In this document: one piece after another, positions 9,514 through 18,413 of the stretch
Numbering within the stretch: the first letter of the stretch is position 1
Layout: every line of letters starts with the position of its first letter
Source of the DNA: Alcaligenes faecalis
GTDB lineage: Bacteria > Pseudomonadota > Gammaproteobacteria > Burkholderiales > Burkholderiaceae_B
Reading direction: 5' to 3'
NCBI RefSeq assembly: GCF_041521385.1
Contig: NZ_CP168006.1
Location: forward strand, 2,848,295 to 2,912,294
DNA length: 64,000 nucleotides
Notes under the pieces: model-generated
The model's database searches: none
Told to the model about the DNA's origin: nothing
Seen by the model: the letters and a program-made list of their open reading frames with translations, nothing else
Program-made: the position numbers and the translations under genes

Positions 9514-10551
9514 ATGCAAGAAGATCTTTTCGGCGATGCCATTGCTCAGCCACCCGCTTCAAAGCCCGCCGCTCCCTCCCGACGCAAAATCACCAAAGTC
9601 AGCCTTGCTGCTTCCGCGCTGGAGCTAAGCGATCTGGCGACCCAGCTTCCTGAAACCCTGCGTTTCGGTGTCTCCACCTGGTCCTACCCCGGTTGGGAAG
9701 GCTTGATCTGGGATGGCGAGTACGAGTCGAGCATCTTGTCCAAGCACGGTCTGGAGGCCTATCACCAGCATCCTTTGATGCGTACAGTCTGTGTCGATCG
9801 CAGCTTCTGGCGTCCTTTGACGGTCACACAGTATTCCGCCTACGCCGCACAGGTGGATGAGGATTTCCGCTTCGTTGTGAAATGCCCGTCCATGATTACG
9901 GATGCGCAAGTTCGTGATGAGCAGGGCAAGGTGCGTAAGTCGAATCCGGACTTTTTGGATATTCGTCTGGCTGTAGAGCAGTTTGTGCAGCCTGCGGTCG
10001 AGGGTTTGCGTGACAAGCTGGGCGTGCTGGTCTTCCAGTTAAGCCCACTGTCCTGGGGCTGGTTGAACCGCCCGGCAGAGATGTTCGACAAATTGGGGCA
10101 GATGCTGGCGGCGGCGCGTGAGGCTTTGCCGCAGGGTTCACAAGTGGTGCTTGCGGTAGAAGTCCGAGATCCGGAGCTGCTGACCCAAAGTCTTGTCGAT
10201 ACGCTCAAGGCCAATGGCGCGACGTTTTGCTTGGGCCTGCACGGCAAGATGCCGCCGATTGAGGAGCAATTGCCTGTATTGCGCGCCTTGTGGCCGGGGC
10301 CCTTGGTGTGTCGCTGGAACCTGAACCGGGAGTTTGGTGCTTACGGCTATGCGGATGCTCAAAAAAAGCATACTCCCTTCGATGCCATCGTCAGCGAGGA
10401 CTTGCATACTCGCACGGTGCTGGCCCGCACAATTCGCGGAATTACGGGGGCGGGGCAGGCGGCATATGTGACGATCAGCAATGATGCGGAAGGCTGCGCG
10501 CCGCTCTCCATACAGCGGCTAGCGCAACGGATTGTGGTGCAAGAAAAGTAA
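9514..10551 (+). CDS. DUF72 family protein (YecE-like)
   Basis: The 345-residue protein matches the DUF72/YecE family, a TIM-barrel-like fold of unknown biochemical role. Family marks are RFGVSTWSYPGWEGLIW at about 51-67, RTVCVDRSFWRPLT with the tyrosine and Phe motifs that follow, FRFVVKCPSMITD, LGVLVFQLSPLSW and a late RWNLNREFGAYGY block. The first ~45 residues are low-complexity (Ala, Pro, Ser, Lys) and form an extension to the usual start. It appears to be a single-gene unit. Confidence 0.88.
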   Translation: MQEDLFGDAIAQPPASKPAAPSRRKITKVSLAASALELSDLATQLPETLRFGVSTWSYPGWEGLIWDGEYESSILSKHGLEAYHQHPLMRTVCVDRSFWRPLTVTQYSAYAAQVDEDFRFVVKCPSMITDAQVRDEQGKVRKSNPDFLDIRLAVEQFVQPAVEGLRDKLGVLVFQLSPLSWGWLNRPAEMFDKLGQMLAAAREALPQGSQVVLAVEVRDPELLTQSLVDTLKANGATFCLGLHGKMPPIEEQLPVLRALWPGPLVCRWNLNREFGAYGYADAQKKHTPFDAIVSEDLHTRTVLARTIRGITGAGQAAYVTISNDAEGCAPLSIQRLAQRIVVQEK

Positions 10552-10689
10552 AACGGGTCTTGTGCATGGGTCCCTAAAACCGGACAGTTCACACAGTGCA
10601 TGTTGTGGCTTGTGACGGCCTGGGGGCTTGAGTGAAAAGGATCTGTGGCGTATGGACCGTGTCTTTGCTACCAGGCTTATTTAGAAAAT

Positions 10690-10751
10690 GTAAGGTTTGC
10701 TTTACTTATTGACAGGTGTTGTTGACTTATTTAAAGTCAGGTTTACTTTAC
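10690..10751 (+). promoter_or_regulatory. Promoter flanked by two XRE-type operator copies
   Basis: Two related 16-mers occur, GTAAGGTTTGCTTTAC at 10690-10705 and GTCAGGTTTACTTTAC at 10736-10751, 46 bp apart. Between them are TTGACA at 10709-10714 and TAAAGT at 10732-10737 with 17-bp spacing, a good sigma-70 arrangement. The sites precede the membrane-protein/XRE pair, and the XRE protein is the likely ligand, implying autoregulation. Confidence 0.6.
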
Positions 10752-10767
10752 ATTCAGGTGCTCAAAC

Positions 10768-11178
10768 ATGCTCACCAGCAGCCATTCCTCTTCTGTGCCA
10801 TCAGCAGGCCGCCGCTATCTGATTCGCACTTTGCTCTTTATGGGCGCGTATATCCTGGTCAATGCCGTGACCATTGTGGGGCTGTTCGACAGCCTGCTTG
10901 GTCGGCCTGTTGGTTGGCTGATAGCCATTGCGGTCGCCTTGCCGGTTGCCGGACAAGTGTGGGCCACCTTGCGCTTGATGGCGCACAGCGATGAGTTCGT
11001 GCGGGTGATTGTGGCCAAGTGCTTTGTGCTGGCTTCGGGAGCGACACTGACCTTGTGGACAGCCTGGGGCTTTGGGGAAACGTACGCGGCAGCCCCCCAT
11101 ATTCCTGCCTGGCTGATTTACCCCTTCTTTTGGGCTGTCTTCGCCCTGGTTTCACCCTTTGTCCGGACTAGCGATTAA
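10768..11178 (+). CDS. Four-helix membrane protein partner of an XRE regulator
   Basis: The 136-residue product has four hydrophobic segments (about 19-40, 46-66, 79-98 and 110-130) and a short polar N-terminus. I do not recognise a catalytic or transport motif. Its stop TAA at 11176-11178 is immediately followed by the ATG of a small XRE regulator, so the two genes are translationally linked. Such membrane-protein plus YozG-like XRE pairs are common in bacteria, but their job is unknown. The membrane protein may sense something and the regulator may control the pair through the two operator copies upstream. Confidence 0.8.
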   Translation: MLTSSHSSSVPSAGRRYLIRTLLFMGAYILVNAVTIVGLFDSLLGRPVGWLIAIAVALPVAGQVWATLRLMAHSDEFVRVIVAKCFVLASGATLTLWTAWGFGETYAAAPHIPAWLIYPFFWAVFALVSPFVRTSD

Positions 11179-11382
11179 ATGAAAAACCGATTGCGTGTAT
11201 TGCGGGCCGAGGCGAACTGGACGCAGGCAGATTTGGCAGAGCGTTTGGGTGTATCCCGGCAGGCGGTCAATGCGTTGGAAACGGGTAAACATGCACCGTC
11301 CCTGGATCTGGCCTTCAAGATCAGTGTCGTGTTCGAACAGGCCGTAGAAGAGATTTTCGAGAACCCATATCGGGAGTCCTGA
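11179..11382 (+). CDS. Small XRE-family transcriptional regulator (YozG-like)
   Basis: The 67-residue protein is almost only a helix-turn-helix domain: QADLAERLGVSRQAVNALETGKHAPSLDLA has the classic spacing, including the recognition helix SRQAVNALE. It ends VEEIFENPYRES, typical of the short YozG/Cro-like regulators. It starts directly at the stop of the membrane-protein gene. It probably binds the 16-bp repeats at 10690 and 10736. Confidence 0.9.
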   Translation: MKNRLRVLRAEANWTQADLAERLGVSRQAVNALETGKHAPSLDLAFKISVVFEQAVEEIFENPYRES

Positions 11383-11521
11383 CCCTGAACGGGGACTGCG
11401 CCTTGGATGGCACTGCGGTTTGCTGATCCCTTTTGGGCATTAACCAGCGGGTGTCGAAAAGAGCCCGTGTTCAGGCCCGTCAGATCACTGCTTCGGGCTT
11501 GAACATGGACTGAATTTCGTC

Positions 11522-12295
11522 TTACTTGGTGGTGTAACCACCGTTGATCAGAATGGTTTGGCCGGTAATCCACCAGCCATCGCTGACCAGATGACGGATA
11601 AAGGGCACCACATCCTCAATGTCTGTCAGCCCGGTCTTGGAGTAGGGGGACAGGGCGGCAGCCGTCTTGTGATAGGCCACGGCATCCTCCCCCTCGGCTG
11701 GATAGAAGAAGGGCGTATCCATCGGACCAGGGCCGACTGCCGTGACGGAAATACCGCGTGCGCCATATTCTTTGGCGGCAGCGCGGGTGTAGTGTTCTAC
11801 CGGCGCTTTGGTGCCCGCATAAGCGGCGTAAAACGGGGTGAAAGCCCCCAACAGGGACGTGACCAGGGTGCAGACTTTGCCATTGTCCTGCACGTGCTTG
11901 CCGGCTTCTTTAAGGAAGAAAAAAGCGGTTTTGGAGTTGATGTCGCTCATCTGCTCGTACTCGGCTTCGCTGACTTCGGTCAGTGATTTTTTCAATACTT
12001 TGCCCACCGTGTTGATGGCGATATCGGGACGGCCAATTGCAGCGACCGTATCGTTAAACAGTTTTTCCATGGCACTGGCCGAGCGCAAGTCAGCCTGGAA
12101 GGCGATGGCTTGTGTACCAGTTGCCTGGATGGCTTTGACGGTGGCGTCGGCTTCCGCTTTGGAGTTGTCGCTGTTGTAGTGGATGGCAATGGCGCGCGCC
12201 CCTTGTTCTGCCAGGTCGCGGGCGATCAGGCCACCCAGATTCTTTGCCCCGCCTGCAATCAGAACGGTTTTACCTTTGATGCTGTGCTTTGCCAT
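11522..12295 (-). CDS. SDR-family NAD(P)-dependent oxidoreductase
   Basis: The 257-residue protein is a classical short-chain dehydrogenase/reductase. It has a Rossmann start with an atypical glycine motif (IAGGAKNLGG at 13-22, where TGxxxGIG is usual), NTVG at about 95-98 in place of NNAG, catalytic Ser147, and YAGTK at 159-163 supplying Tyr159 and Lys163. PGPM and the WITGQTILINGGY end are standard for the family. The substrate cannot be told. A LysR gene is divergently transcribed 190 bp away and is the likely regulator. Confidence 0.92.
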   Translation of the reverse strand: MAKHSIKGKTVLIAGGAKNLGGLIARDLAEQGARAIAIHYNSDNSKAEADATVKAIQATGTQAIAFQADLRSASAMEKLFNDTVAAIGRPDIAINTVGKVLKKSLTEVSEAEYEQMSDINSKTAFFFLKEAGKHVQDNGKVCTLVTSLLGAFTPFYAAYAGTKAPVEHYTRAAAKEYGARGISVTAVGPGPMDTPFFYPAEGEDAVAYHKTAAALSPYSKTGLTDIEDVVPFIRHLVSDGWWITGQTILINGGYTTK

Positions 12296-12394
12296 GATGA
12301 CTCCTTGCTAGTGTGGGCTGCGGGCTGCAAGCCATTTCGTTTTCCCATGATATAAGTCGCCGAAATTGTTTAAATCATCCAGTTCTGACATCAT

Positions 12395-12414
12395 TTGTTT
12401 GAAAAACCGAACAA
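12395..12414. promoter_or_regulatory. LysR-type inverted repeat between SDR and LysR genes
   Basis: TTGTT at 12395-12399 and AACAA at 12410-12414 form an inverted pair containing a T-N11-A core, the usual LysR recognition pattern. It lies in the divergent promoter region. Confidence 0.4.
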
Positions 12415-12488
12415 TAGTCGTCGCTGCTTGAGCAGACTCGGGTTGATTGTTCAACCTGCGCGTTGCGGCCGCTTATCTGGAGAAGGCC

Positions 12489-13388
12489 ATGGACCGCATT
12501 GACCTGTTTCGCATCTTTACGCGGGTCGTGGAGTGCGCCAATTTCACTCGCGCGGCCGATACCTTGGGTATGCCGCGCTCTTCCGTGTCGGCGGCCATTC
12601 AGGAGCTGGAGGGTCGGGTCGGGGCTCGTCTGTTGAATCGCACCACGCGCAAAGTGACAGTCACGCAAGATGGTGCGGCGTTTTATGAACGTTGCCTGCG
12701 CGTGATTGCCGATGTGCAGGAAACCGAGAACCTGTTTCGCCAAGCCAGTGTCGGGCCAATCGGCACGATCAAGGTGGATGTGCCAGGGCGAGTAGGACGC
12801 TTGATTGTGGCGCCTGCACTGCCGCAGTTTTTGGCGCGTTACCCGTATGTTCATGTGCATTTGGGCGTGACAGACCGCGAGGTGAATTTGATTGAGGAGC
12901 AGGTGGATTGTGTGCTGCGGGTGGGGCCATTAAGTGATTCGGGCCTGATCGCCAGAACGATGGGCAGCCTACCTTTGATCAATGTGGCCAGTCCCGCTTA
13001 TCTAGCCCGCCATGGCATGCCCCAGACACCTGCGGACCTGGAAAACCATCAAGTGGTACGTTATGCCTCGCCCACCAGCGAACGTGTGGCTCCTTGGGAA
13101 TGGATGGAGCAGGACAAGCGTCAGGTGCTGGACCTACCAGGTCGCGTGACTGTGAACAATGCCGAAGCGTATATTGCTTGTTGTTTGTCCGGCTTGGGCT
13201 TGATTCAGATCCCTGCCTACGATGTGCAGTCGCACTTGCAGGCAGGTGAATTGGTAGAAGTCCTGCCGGATTACCGTGCTGCGCCTATGCCCATGTCCTT
13301 GCTGTATTTGCATCGCCAACACTTGTCGCGCCGCTTCCAGGTGTTTGCGGATTGGCTGGAAACCTTGCTGCGTCATTCAGCCTTGTAG
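12489..13388 (+). CDS. LysR-family regulator divergent from the SDR gene
   Basis: The ATG at 12489 with GGAGAAGG just upstream gives a 299-residue LysR protein; an upstream start at 12447 would add 14 unlikely residues. The winged helix (LFRIFTRVVECANFTRAADTLGMPRSS) opens the protein, and the substrate-binding domain runs from about 90 to the end (GTIKVDVPGRVGRLIVAP). It belongs to the CrgA/PtxR-like branch often found beside oxidoreductases. The adjacent SDR gene is the likely target. Confidence 0.92.
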   Translation: MDRIDLFRIFTRVVECANFTRAADTLGMPRSSVSAAIQELEGRVGARLLNRTTRKVTVTQDGAAFYERCLRVIADVQETENLFRQASVGPIGTIKVDVPGRVGRLIVAPALPQFLARYPYVHVHLGVTDREVNLIEEQVDCVLRVGPLSDSGLIARTMGSLPLINVASPAYLARHGMPQTPADLENHQVVRYASPTSERVAPWEWMEQDKRQVLDLPGRVTVNNAEAYIACCLSGLGLIQIPAYDVQSHLQAGELVEVLPDYRAAPMPMSLLYLHRQHLSRRFQVFADWLETLLRHSAL

Positions 13389-13418
13389 TGTAGAGCAATG
13401 GGCAGCAAGGGAAAGCCG

Positions 13419-14558
13419 TCAAGGGTAAAACAGCAGCAGCCCAAACACCGCAAATACCATCAGGTGCATATAACCTTGAATGGGAGAGGTTCGCTTGCCG
13501 CTAAAGCTCAAGATACTGAGCAGTGCTGTGATCAGAAACAGCACGATTTCTGTATTGCTGATGCCCATGATCACTTGTTTGCCGGTAATCAGGCCAATCA
13601 TCAGCACTACCGGCACTGTCAGCCCCACGGTAGAGACGAAGGCGCCTAGACACAGATTGATGGCCCGCTGCATCTCATTGTTCATGGCCGCCTTGATGGC
13701 GGTAATGGACTCCGGGGTGAACACGATAATCGCGATCAGCACTCCGCCGACAGCAACGGGGGCGCCCGAAGCGGCGATACCATAGTCCGTCACAATGGCC
13801 AGATCATGCGCCAGCAGGACGATAGGCAAGATCAGGGCGATCAGCACCAGGCTGCGTATCAGCATGGCGCGGGTCGCTTGAGGATCACGCGGTGCGGGTG
13901 CCGCATCTTCAGCGTTCTGCACTGCCTGGTTGGGCTGTACATAGTCATGACGGTGGCTGCCCATTTGCAGATACAGGAAGAGGGCATAAACGAGACCTGT
14001 CAGCACCGCAATGCCGATGGCCTGGGTCGTACTGAACTCGCCTGCCGTGCTGGTGTAGTTGGGCAGAATCAGGCCCACACTGGTCAGCAAGACAATCATG
14101 GACAAGTAGGTGTTGGTGCCTTGGCGGTTGAACTCCTGGTCGCCATTGCGTGCTGCGCCGGCAATCAGACACAGGCCGGTGATCAGGTTCAGGATGATCA
14201 TCATTACGGCGTAGATCGAGTCCCGACCTATGGTGGGAAAGTCGCCTGGCCCCAGCAGGACCGAGGCAATCAGGATGACTTCGATCAGCACAATGGACAG
14301 GGTCAGGATCAGGGTGCCGTAAGGCTCGCCCAGTTGATGGGCCAGGTGGTCGGCTTCGCGCACCACGCCAAACGAGGCTGCCAGAATGGTGACGAATAGC
14401 ACCAGAAAGACGATGGCCGCCGTGGTGCCGTTCAAGGAATCTCCCAGCCATTGCCCGCCAAAAACCATGAAGAGCACAACAATGGACCAGGAACCGAACA
14501 AGCGTAGCCAGGTGATGGGAGGAATAAGTGGGGTTGAGGGTGGTGCAGGGTGGGCCAT
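13419..14558 (-). CDS. chaA: ChaA-type calcium/sodium:proton antiporter
   Basis: The 379-residue inner-membrane protein has about eleven membrane segments and the two inverted CaCA repeats: GEPYGTLILTLSIVLIEV at about 77-94 and the later VVFTPES-type stretch (IVFTPESITAIKAAMNN). The acidic residues in both alpha repeats are present. E. coli ChaA exports Na+, Ca2+ and K+ at alkaline pH. A central hydrophilic loop at about 210-235 (NAEDAAPAPRDPQATRA) separates the halves, as usual. It converges with the LysR gene, with only 30 bp between. Confidence 0.9.
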   Translation of the reverse strand: MAHPAPPSTPLIPPITWLRLFGSWSIVVLFMVFGGQWLGDSLNGTTAAIVFLVLFVTILAASFGVVREADHLAHQLGEPYGTLILTLSIVLIEVILIASVLLGPGDFPTIGRDSIYAVMMIILNLITGLCLIAGAARNGDQEFNRQGTNTYLSMIVLLTSVGLILPNYTSTAGEFSTTQAIGIAVLTGLVYALFLYLQMGSHRHDYVQPNQAVQNAEDAAPAPRDPQATRAMLIRSLVLIALILPIVLLAHDLAIVTDYGIAASGAPVAVGGVLIAIIVFTPESITAIKAAMNNEMQRAINLCLGAFVSTVGLTVPVVLMIGLITGKQVIMGISNTEIVLFLITALLSILSFSGKRTSPIQGYMHLMVFAVFGLLLFYP

Positions 14559-14607
14559 CGTGGATACTCCGCCAAAGAGCTAGGGCCGTCCCTGTACTGA
14601 AAAAGCA

Positions 14608-14627
14608 GATCCAGGTCGTCCTGGATC
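14608..14627 (-). terminator. Terminator-like hairpin upstream of chaA
   Basis: An 8-bp perfect stem (GATCCAGG/CCTGGATC, loop TCGT) is followed on the minus strand by TGCTTTTTC. It sits 50 bp before the chaA start, so it may end upstream transcription or act as an attenuator in the chaA leader. A second AT-rich inverted repeat lies next to it. Confidence 0.4.
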
Positions 14628-14868
14628 CGTTTTGAATTGAACAATTCAAGTCGCCACGATTTTATCACCTGGGCCTCCAGTGGCAAGTGTGGCCTGCCCG
14701 CAACTGGATTTTTTGTGGCGGGGAGCCATCTTTTTCTGTATTCAGGCAAGATGCTGCGGGGAAAGGGCGAACTCTTCTAATTATCTTGCTGACATGACGT
14801 TCAAGCAGTGTTCATTGTCAGGGGCTGCTTGCCGGTACCCAATGCCTGCATCCATGTTGGGTCGCTAT
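14628..14868. other. Intergenic region before chaA, no gene seen
   Basis: The stretch between the regulator gene stop and the chaA leader contains no open frame with protein character. It should hold the chaA promoter. No riboswitch consensus was recognised. Confidence 0.5.
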
Positions 14869-15798
14869 TTATGGCGGACACCAACCTGATGAAAAAACAG
14901 GCGGCCCCATGGAGCGGATACAAGCCGCGTTTTCTGTATAGGGTTTGTTCTTTTCAATAGCCTGCCTGAATTTCCCAGGGGCCACACCTGCATAGGTTTT
15001 GAATGCGGTAGAGAAATTGGCGGGACTGGAGAATCCTAAATCAGTTGCAATGACATCAATTTTCAAGGCTGTGGTTTTCAGCAGATACTCGGCCCGATAC
15101 ATACGCTGCAATCGGATGTAGCTGCTGACACTTAAGCCAAAGTTGCGCTGAAATATATTCATGATTTTTCGCCGTGAAATCTTGAACATATCGCACAGTT
15201 CTTTCTGGCTGGGGGGCGAGCCCAGATTGGCATCGATCGTCTTCTGAATAGCGTGGATCAGCATGCTGGTTTCAGCGGTCGTACTTGAGTGCTGGCTTTG
15301 TATCTTTCCTGAAACCATGGCTGGCAGTATTTTTTTTGGGCAACGCAAAGGGACGTTGATGCGCTCTTTGACCTCGTCGAGGACGTACGGATTGCCAATG
15401 TAGTCAACCGCCCCTGCTTTTAAAAAAGAGACACATTCCTCACTGCTGCCGTCCATGTTTGAATCCAGGATGATGAGGGGGATTTGGGCCGTGGCTTTTA
15501 ATCCTTGCAGCATATGGGTTAAGGACAAAGCATCTATTCCCGTCAATTGCTTATCCACCAGGATAAGTTCCGGTAAGGTTAATTGGGCCTTGGTATATCC
15601 TTGCACCCCATCGGCAGCAACAGAAACTCGAAAAGCACCCGCCAGCAGGGCCTGAAGAAGTTGTTCGTGCTGGCGAGTGTTATTGGAGATCAGCAGAATC
15701 CTGATTTTTTGATCTGGCTGATACTTTATAGTGGCGTATTTGTTCAATATAAAGCCCCGCGCCCTTCTTCTGACGAAGACGGCTACCTTTACTGGCAT
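14869..15798 (-). CDS. Receiver-like plus AraC DNA-binding regulator
   Basis: The 309-residue protein has a response-regulator fold at about 30-150 followed by an AraC/XylS double helix-turn-helix at about 180-285 (LCDMFKISRRKIMNIFQRNFG and DVIATDLGFSSPANFSTAFKTYAGVAPGKFR in two parts). The receiver looks degenerate. The acidic pair is replaced (LLISNNTRQ), the switch lysine is Asn (DYIGNPY for the usual DYITKPF), while a central Asp (ILVDKQL) remains. It may therefore not be phosphorylated conventionally. No sensor kinase gene is adjacent. The start is the ATG at 15798; the first ~28 residues are basic and uncertain. Confidence 0.8.
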   Translation of the reverse strand: MPVKVAVFVRRRARGFILNKYATIKYQPDQKIRILLISNNTRQHEQLLQALLAGAFRVSVAADGVQGYTKAQLTLPELILVDKQLTGIDALSLTHMLQGLKATAQIPLIILDSNMDGSSEECVSFLKAGAVDYIGNPYVLDEVKERINVPLRCPKKILPAMVSGKIQSQHSSTTAETSMLIHAIQKTIDANLGSPPSQKELCDMFKISRRKIMNIFQRNFGLSVSSYIRLQRMYRAEYLLKTTALKIDVIATDLGFSSPANFSTAFKTYAGVAPGKFRQAIEKNKPYTENAACIRSMGPPVFSSGWCPP

Positions 15799-16358
15799 TG
15801 CTCAAGTAGCCAATTTCTTCAGAATACAGACTCAATGAATAGATAAAATCTATCGATATGATTCGTACGGCAGACATAACATTCTGTATCAGTGGAAAAA
15901 GTAAATTTTCAAAATTGCTCATTGCATTTCATTTTTGGCAGGCGGCATGCCCAAAGCCCTAAACCTGTGCCATAAGCGGGACTCAACAGTCCAACCTTAG
16001 GAATGCTACGCTGGCGTATCGGTGAATTTTTTTGCTGGGAGAAGGCGTGATTCTACGGCGTTTACCTCTGAATCAAAGATCATGTCCAGACAGGGTCGCC
16101 GCGGTTTTGCCCGCATGCGTGTGCATCTGGAGAGGGGCTGTCGGGGGAGTGTGCGACGTTCTTTTTATGAAGATTCGTAGATGCAGGGAGCACAGTCCGA
16201 GACAAGTCGTTTATGGGCCGTTTTTTTGTTGAATGTTGATCAGGTTTAGACGGTCAGCTTATGTGAATTGTTATTCTTTTTAGAGCAATGTTGGTGTGAA
16301 CCGTTTGAATGATTTTTACGGGTCTAGGGTGGGGCTTGAGCCTGCTGACAACGCTGCC
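15799..16358. other. Intergenic region without recognised gene
   Basis: About 560 bp separate the AraC-type regulator start from the next terminator. A minus-strand frame starting at 15922 (MSNFENLLFPLIQNVMSAV) overlaps the regulator's 5' end out of frame. No frame here shows a recognisable domain. It presumably holds the regulator promoter. Confidence 0.4.
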
Positions 16359-16405
16359 AACAAGAGGGGCGGGGCAAGGCTTTTCTTCCCTGTCCCGCCC
16401 TTGTT
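16359..16405 (-). terminator. Terminator of the aldolase-transporter-isomerase operon
   Basis: A GC-rich imperfect stem (AACAAGAGGGGCGGG against CCCGCCCTTGTT) with A/T flanks lies 36 bp after the isomerase stop. It could work in both directions. Confidence 0.65.
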
Positions 16406-16440
16406 TTAACAGCAGCCTGGCTACGTGCCAGGTACTTGGT

Positions 16441-17049
16441 TCAAGCCGGAGCAGTGTGCCTGGTGATGGCCTGGTCCAGCATGTCCAGTCTGTCCTGGCC
16501 CCAGAACAGTTCACCCTGGTACACATAGGAGGGTGAACCGAAAACACCGGCTGCAATGGCCTCCTCAGTGTGGACTTGATACTGCGCCTGCATCAGCGGT
16601 GCTTGCTCAAGCCAGTAGTCTGCATCGAGTTGGTGAGCCTGCAAAATTCCGCTCAGTAGCACAGGGTCGGCAATATTTTGATCCTCGCACCATTGCGCTC
16701 GCAAAATGGCTTTGTATAAATCCAGTACTGGCAAGCCTGCCTGATTGAGGGCGATCACCAGCGTGGAGGCCAGCGTGGCGTCTGGACACATGAAGCGTGG
16801 TGTGGGATTGACGTGTATGCCCAGCTTGTGACACCAGCGCCGCAATTCTGTAATGCGATAAGCCTGCCGTTCGGGTGAGCGTTGTCCCAACAGAACACCG
16901 CCGGTACGGGCATAGACCTGCGGCAAGTCCACGGGTTTGTAATGGATCGGGACGTTTTGCTGGCGGGCGATCGCCTCTAGCCGGTCGGCCCCCAGGTAAG
17001 CCCAGTCTGAATTCATCCAGAAGTAGTAGTCAATACCGGGCGTGTTCAT
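16441..17049 (-). CDS. 2-hydroxychromene-2-carboxylate isomerase-like (DsbA-fold) protein
   Basis: The 202-residue protein has the kappa-GST/DsbA thioredoxin fold of the HCCA isomerase family. It opens IDYYFWMNSDWAYLG with Ser14 at the position that activates glutathione, and ends with the family motif GVFGSPSYVYQGELFWGQDRLDML at about 167-190. The CxxC of true DsbA proteins is absent. These enzymes use glutathione to isomerise aromatic breakdown intermediates, but many members have unknown substrates. Its ATG overlaps the transporter stop by four bases, so it is the last gene of the operon and probably acts on an imported compound. Confidence 0.85.
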   Translation of the reverse strand: MNTPGIDYYFWMNSDWAYLGADRLEAIARQQNVPIHYKPVDLPQVYARTGGVLLGQRSPERQAYRITELRRWCHKLGIHVNPTPRFMCPDATLASTLVIALNQAGLPVLDLYKAILRAQWCEDQNIADPVLLSGILQAHQLDADYWLEQAPLMQAQYQVHTEEAIAAGVFGSPSYVYQGELFWGQDRLDMLDQAITRHTAPA

Positions 17050-18374
17050 GTGCGGACCTTTCGGTTGGATAGGGCGGGAAGAGAAAAATGCGTAGGGCCG
17101 TGCATGAACCAGGTACTGGCAAAGGCAATCAGACCCAGCCCGCTCAGGTACCAGACGATGTAGTCGGGTTGGCCATCGCCATAGGCCAGCAAGGAGGTCG
17201 CGACCAGGGGAGCTAGACCGCCACCGATGGCACCGGAGACCTGCACGGCAATGGAGATGCCGCTGTAACGCACTTCAGGTGGGAATTGCGTGGAAAACAG
17301 GCCACCTTGCGGGCCATACAGTGCGGCATAGACCAACCCAATCGCAATCACCAAAGCCAGGGTGATGGTCTTGGAGTCCAGGCTGCCCAGCATGGAAAAG
17401 AAGGTGGAAGAGAACGCCAGCATGCAGATGGTGCCTGCCATGAAAACCCATTTGAAGCCGATTCGGTCGCCCAATACGCCAAACAGGGGCATGGTGAACA
17501 GAGCCGCAACGGCGCCCCAGACGGTGGCATCCAGCATGACGCTGCGCTCCACCCCCAAGGTCGTGGTGGCGTAGGCCAGGGCAAAGGTCACCACCGTGTA
17601 GAACCAGGTCACTTCCGCCAGACGGCCCCCCACGACCAGCAGAACTTCACGCGGGTAATGACGCAGGACTTCCAGGGCGGGGATCGGAACCTGCTTGCCC
17701 TTTTGACTCATCTGCTCGAAGTCGGGGGACTCGGCCACTTTGGCGCGTATCCACCAGCCCACCAGGAGCAAGACAACACTGGCCAGAAAGGGCAGACGCC
17801 AGCCCCAGGACAGCATGTCTTCTTCGGGCAGGCTGGCGACGGCTCCCATAGCCAGAGAAGACAGGATCAGGCCGGGGGCAACCCCCGTTTGCGGCAAGCT
17901 GCCGAAAAAGCCTTTCTTGCCTTCCGGGGCATGTTCAACCGCCATCAGCACGGCGCCGCCCCATTCGCCGCCTACCGCAATGCCTTGTAGAAAACGCATC
18001 AGAACCAGCAGTACAGCGGCCCAGTAGCCAATGCTTTCATAAGAGGGGATCAGGCCAATCAGGATGGTGGGAATGCCCATTAGAAAGAGCGTGATCAGCA
18101 GCATGGATTTTCGGCCCAGCTTGTCGCCGAAATGGCCGAAAACAAATCCTCCCAAGGGGCGGGCGAAAAAGCCCACGGAGTAGGTGGCAAAAGCCGCCAG
18201 CGTGCCCGTGATCGGGTCAAAGGCGGGGAAAAAGATTTTGTTGAAAATCAGTGCGGCAGCGGTGCCGTACAGGAAAAAGTCATACCACTCTATGGTGGTT
18301 CCCATCATGCTGGCCAAGCCAGCGGTAACGTACTGGCGCGACGAACGCGCCTGTCCATGGTTAGGCATCGTCAT
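17046..18374 (-). CDS. MFS transporter of the metabolite:H+ symporter (MHS) family
   Basis: The 442-residue protein has twelve membrane segments and MHS-family marks. These are TTIEWYDFFLYGTAAAL at about 26-42, the loop 2-3 motif GHFGDKLGRKSML, RFLQGIAVGGEWGGA at about 127-141, and the second-half repeat GVLGDRIGFKW. MHS proteins import organic acids such as shikimate, citrate, ketoglutarate or proline with protons. AGGAGG lies just upstream of the ATG. It stands between a class II aldolase and an HCCA-type isomerase gene, so it likely imports their substrate, perhaps an aromatic or sugar acid. Confidence 0.9.
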   Translation of the reverse strand: MTMPNHGQARSSRQYVTAGLASMMGTTIEWYDFFLYGTAAALIFNKIFFPAFDPITGTLAAFATYSVGFFARPLGGFVFGHFGDKLGRKSMLLITLFLMGIPTILIGLIPSYESIGYWAAVLLVLMRFLQGIAVGGEWGGAVLMAVEHAPEGKKGFFGSLPQTGVAPGLILSSLAMGAVASLPEEDMLSWGWRLPFLASVVLLLVGWWIRAKVAESPDFEQMSQKGKQVPIPALEVLRHYPREVLLVVGGRLAEVTWFYTVVTFALAYATTTLGVERSVMLDATVWGAVAALFTMPLFGVLGDRIGFKWVFMAGTICMLAFSSTFFSMLGSLDSKTITLALVIAIGLVYAALYGPQGGLFSTQFPPEVRYSGISIAVQVSGAIGGGLAPLVATSLLAYGDGQPDYIVWYLSGLGLIAFASTWFMHGPTHFSLPALSNRKVRT

Positions 18375-18413
18375 AGCGACCTCCTGGTGGAAGCTGGATA
18401 TTGGGTATGGGCG

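Noticed and set aside
14559..14700. A manganese (yybP-ykoY) riboswitch before the cation antiporter
   Set aside because: The conserved loop sequences are absent; only a small terminator-like hairpin is visible.
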